Shown here one piece after another: positions 62,773 through 64,000 of a DNA stretch of 64,000 bases. Position numbers and translations under genes: made by a program. The DNA is from Desulfoarculaceae bacterium (GTDB lineage Bacteria; Desulfobacterota; Desulfobulbia; Desulfobulbales; Desulfocapsaceae). The stretch is from positions 1 through 64,000 of the forward strand of contig JAHYIV010000012.1 of the NCBI GenBank assembly GCA_019429465.1, written 5' to 3'. The notes beneath the pieces are model-generated. The model made no database searches and was not told the origin of the DNA. It saw nothing but the letters and a program-made list of their open reading frames with translations. Positions within the stretch are counted from its first letter, which is position 1, and each line of letters opens with the position of its first letter.

Positions 62773-64000
62773 ATGCCTCAGTTAACCAGATCTCTGCTCC
62801 GCAATGGAATTCTCCTCCTTCTCACCTTCTGCCTGCCCCTTCAGGTTTACGCCGAGATTTCAGAGGAAGAACGTCAGTCCACCTACCAGCAGCTTGAGAC
62901 CTTTGCCAATGTCTTGAGCATCCTGCAGGAAAATTATGTTGATGAAATTGATGCCAGGAATGTTATGGAAGGGGCAATCAGCGGCATGCTGCTCTCCCTT
63001 GATCCCCATTCGTCCTACCTCAAACCTGAAGATTTCAAAGAACTGCAGGAAGAGACAGAAGGAAGTTTCAGCGGTATTGGCATCGAGGTCACCATTGAAG
63101 ACGGACTCCTCACCGTGGTCTCTCCCATTGAAGAGACACCGGCAGACAGGGCCGGACTGAAGGCAAAGGATATCATCGTCAAGATCAACGGCGAGCTCAC
63201 CCAGAGCATGAATCCCATGGAGGCCATCAAAAAACTGCGGGGACCAGCAGGGTCAGAAATCATCCTCGCCATTCACCGTGCCGGCTGGGAAGAGCTGCGA
63301 GATTTTTCCCTTACCCGTGACACCATCCCCCTGCACAGTGTCAAAGAATCGTTCCTGGAGCCTGGGCTGGCCTACATCCGCATCACCAACTTCCAGAGTC
63401 AGACCACAAAAGACGTCCAAGATGCGCTGCAGAAGCTTCAGCAGCAGCACCCCATAAACGGACTGATCCTTGACCTGCGCAACAATCCTGGTGGCCTCCT
63501 CGATCAGGCCGTATCAGTCACGGATATATTCCTGGACGGCGGTCTGGTGGTCTATACCAAAGGAAGGGTCAGGGAACAGAATATGACCTTCCAGGCCCAC
63601 GGTAATGGCGGGAAAAATCTTTTTCCCCTGGTCGTTCTCGTCAATGAAGGCTCCGCCAGCGCCTCCGAGATTGTCACCGGCGCCATTCAGGATCACAAGC
63701 GAGGTATCATTGTCGGCACCAAGACCTTCGGCAAAGGCTCTGTGCAGACCATCCTGTCCCTGCCGGAAGGTGCTGGGCTGCGCATGACCACAGCCCGTTA
63801 CTACACCCCCAGTGGCCGCTCCATTCAAGCCACCGGGATCACCCCGGACGTAGATGTTCCCTTTACGTCCAGCGAAGGCAAGGCAAAGAAGTACACTCCG
63901 CCAGTCGTCATCAAGGAGGCTGACCTGAAAAACCATATCCTCAATACGGAACCGGTGCAGGAGCCAGATCAGACGCCTGCACCAAAGAGCAAGAAGGAAG
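62773..64000 (+). CDS. ctpA: C-terminal processing peptidase, S41 family (runs off right edge)
   Basis: 409 codons are open from ATG 62773 to the window end. They show a signal peptide (about 1-25), a PDZ domain (about 85-170) with FSGIGIEVTIEDG, and the S41 protease core with the catalytic Ser in VNEGSASASEI (about 295) and Lys in KTFGKGSVQT (about 320). CtpA-type tail proteases control murein hydrolases and often follow envC. A basic C-terminal tail (KEADLKNHIL, then PAPKSKKE) begins before the edge. The true end is not seen. Confidence 0.95.
   Translation, partial: MPQLTRSLLRNGILLLLTFCLPLQVYAEISEEERQSTYQQLETFANVLSILQENYVDEIDARNVMEGAISGMLLSLDPHSSYLKPEDFKELQEETEGSFSGIGIEVTIEDGLLTVVSPIEETPADRAGLKAKDIIVKINGELTQSMNPMEAIKKLRGPAGSEIILAIHRAGWEELRDFSLTRDTIPLHSVKESFLEPGLAYIRITNFQSQTTKDVQDALQKLQQQHPINGLILDLRNNPGGLLDQAVSVTDIFLDGGLVVYTKGRVREQNMTFQAHGNGGKNLFPLVVLVNEGSASASEIVTGAIQDHKRGIIVGTKTFGKGSVQTILSLPEGAGLRMTTARYYTPSGRSIQATGITPDVDVPFTSSEGKAKKYTPPVVIKEADLKNHILNTEPVQEPDQTPAPKSKKE

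Overview
The window looks like a chromosomal segment from a strictly anaerobic Gram-negative bacterium of the Desulfobacterota, most like the Desulfobulbales. I infer this from several things. Outer-membrane genes are present (TonB system, MlaA/MlaC, LspA, FtsEX-EnvC). Complex I is encoded without NuoE, F and G. There is a CooC-type nickel-insertion ATPase, a PxxKW cysteine-rich protein, and an acyl-CoA dehydrogenase/EtfBA set inside the fatty-acid cluster. No species-level claim is possible from sequence reading alone.

Layout. 1-700: the 5' part of an IS110-family transposase running off the left edge, and a hairpin-rich stretch. 699-4873 (+): ExbB-ExbD-TonB and an OprC/NosA-like TonB-dependent receptor, a self-contained outer-membrane uptake module. 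5231-7226 (-): leuB and a divergent PRPP synthetase. 7488-8721: a broken heme-sensor/GGDEF gene. 8851-10001: two lineage-type small proteins. 10034-15971 (-): a tightly packed operon read ttcA-like, DUF89, asnS, ubiE, hisD, rsmG. 16350-17646 (-): a lipoprotein gene and hisB. 17890-22606 (+): tRNA-Gly, rplM-rpsI, argC, truA and an aspartate aminotransferase.

22749-35772: a LysR-type regulator diverges from a large operon for an 11-subunit-type complex I (nuoABCDHIJK, two MrpD/NuoL-like subunits, a small membrane protein between them, nuoM, nuoN). The electron-input module NuoEFG is absent and there are four antiporter-type subunits instead of three. 36160-39654: a PxxKW protein, a PilC-like platform protein, an IHF/HU protein and an orphan ParB-like protein.

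39695-58339 is one long minus-strand run. Read in transcription order it is ileS, lspA, fabD, mlaA, mlaC, a single-domain cNMP-binding protein, rpmF, plsX, fabH, acyl-CoA dehydrogenase, etfB, etfA with a ferredoxin domain, fabG, acpP, fabF, rpiB, glyA, nrdR and ribD. Fatty-acid synthesis, phospholipid precursor supply and lipid transport are therefore grouped, with an acyl-CoA dehydrogenase/Etf module where an enoyl reductase might be expected. 58934-64000 (+): a CooC-like ATPase, ftsE, ftsX, an EnvC-like protein and ctpA running off the right edge, a cell-wall-hydrolysis control set.

Three families of dispersed intergenic palindromic repeats are scattered through the window. Family A has four full copies, including one inserted exactly in the centre of a perfect palindrome. 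Family B has ends that read as imperfect inverted repeats and one copy that supplies the stop codon of a decayed gene. Family C has GTAACTATCCAGC termini. These repeats, the complex I with a fourth pump-type subunit and the acd-etfBA insertion in the fab cluster are the parts most worth a second look.
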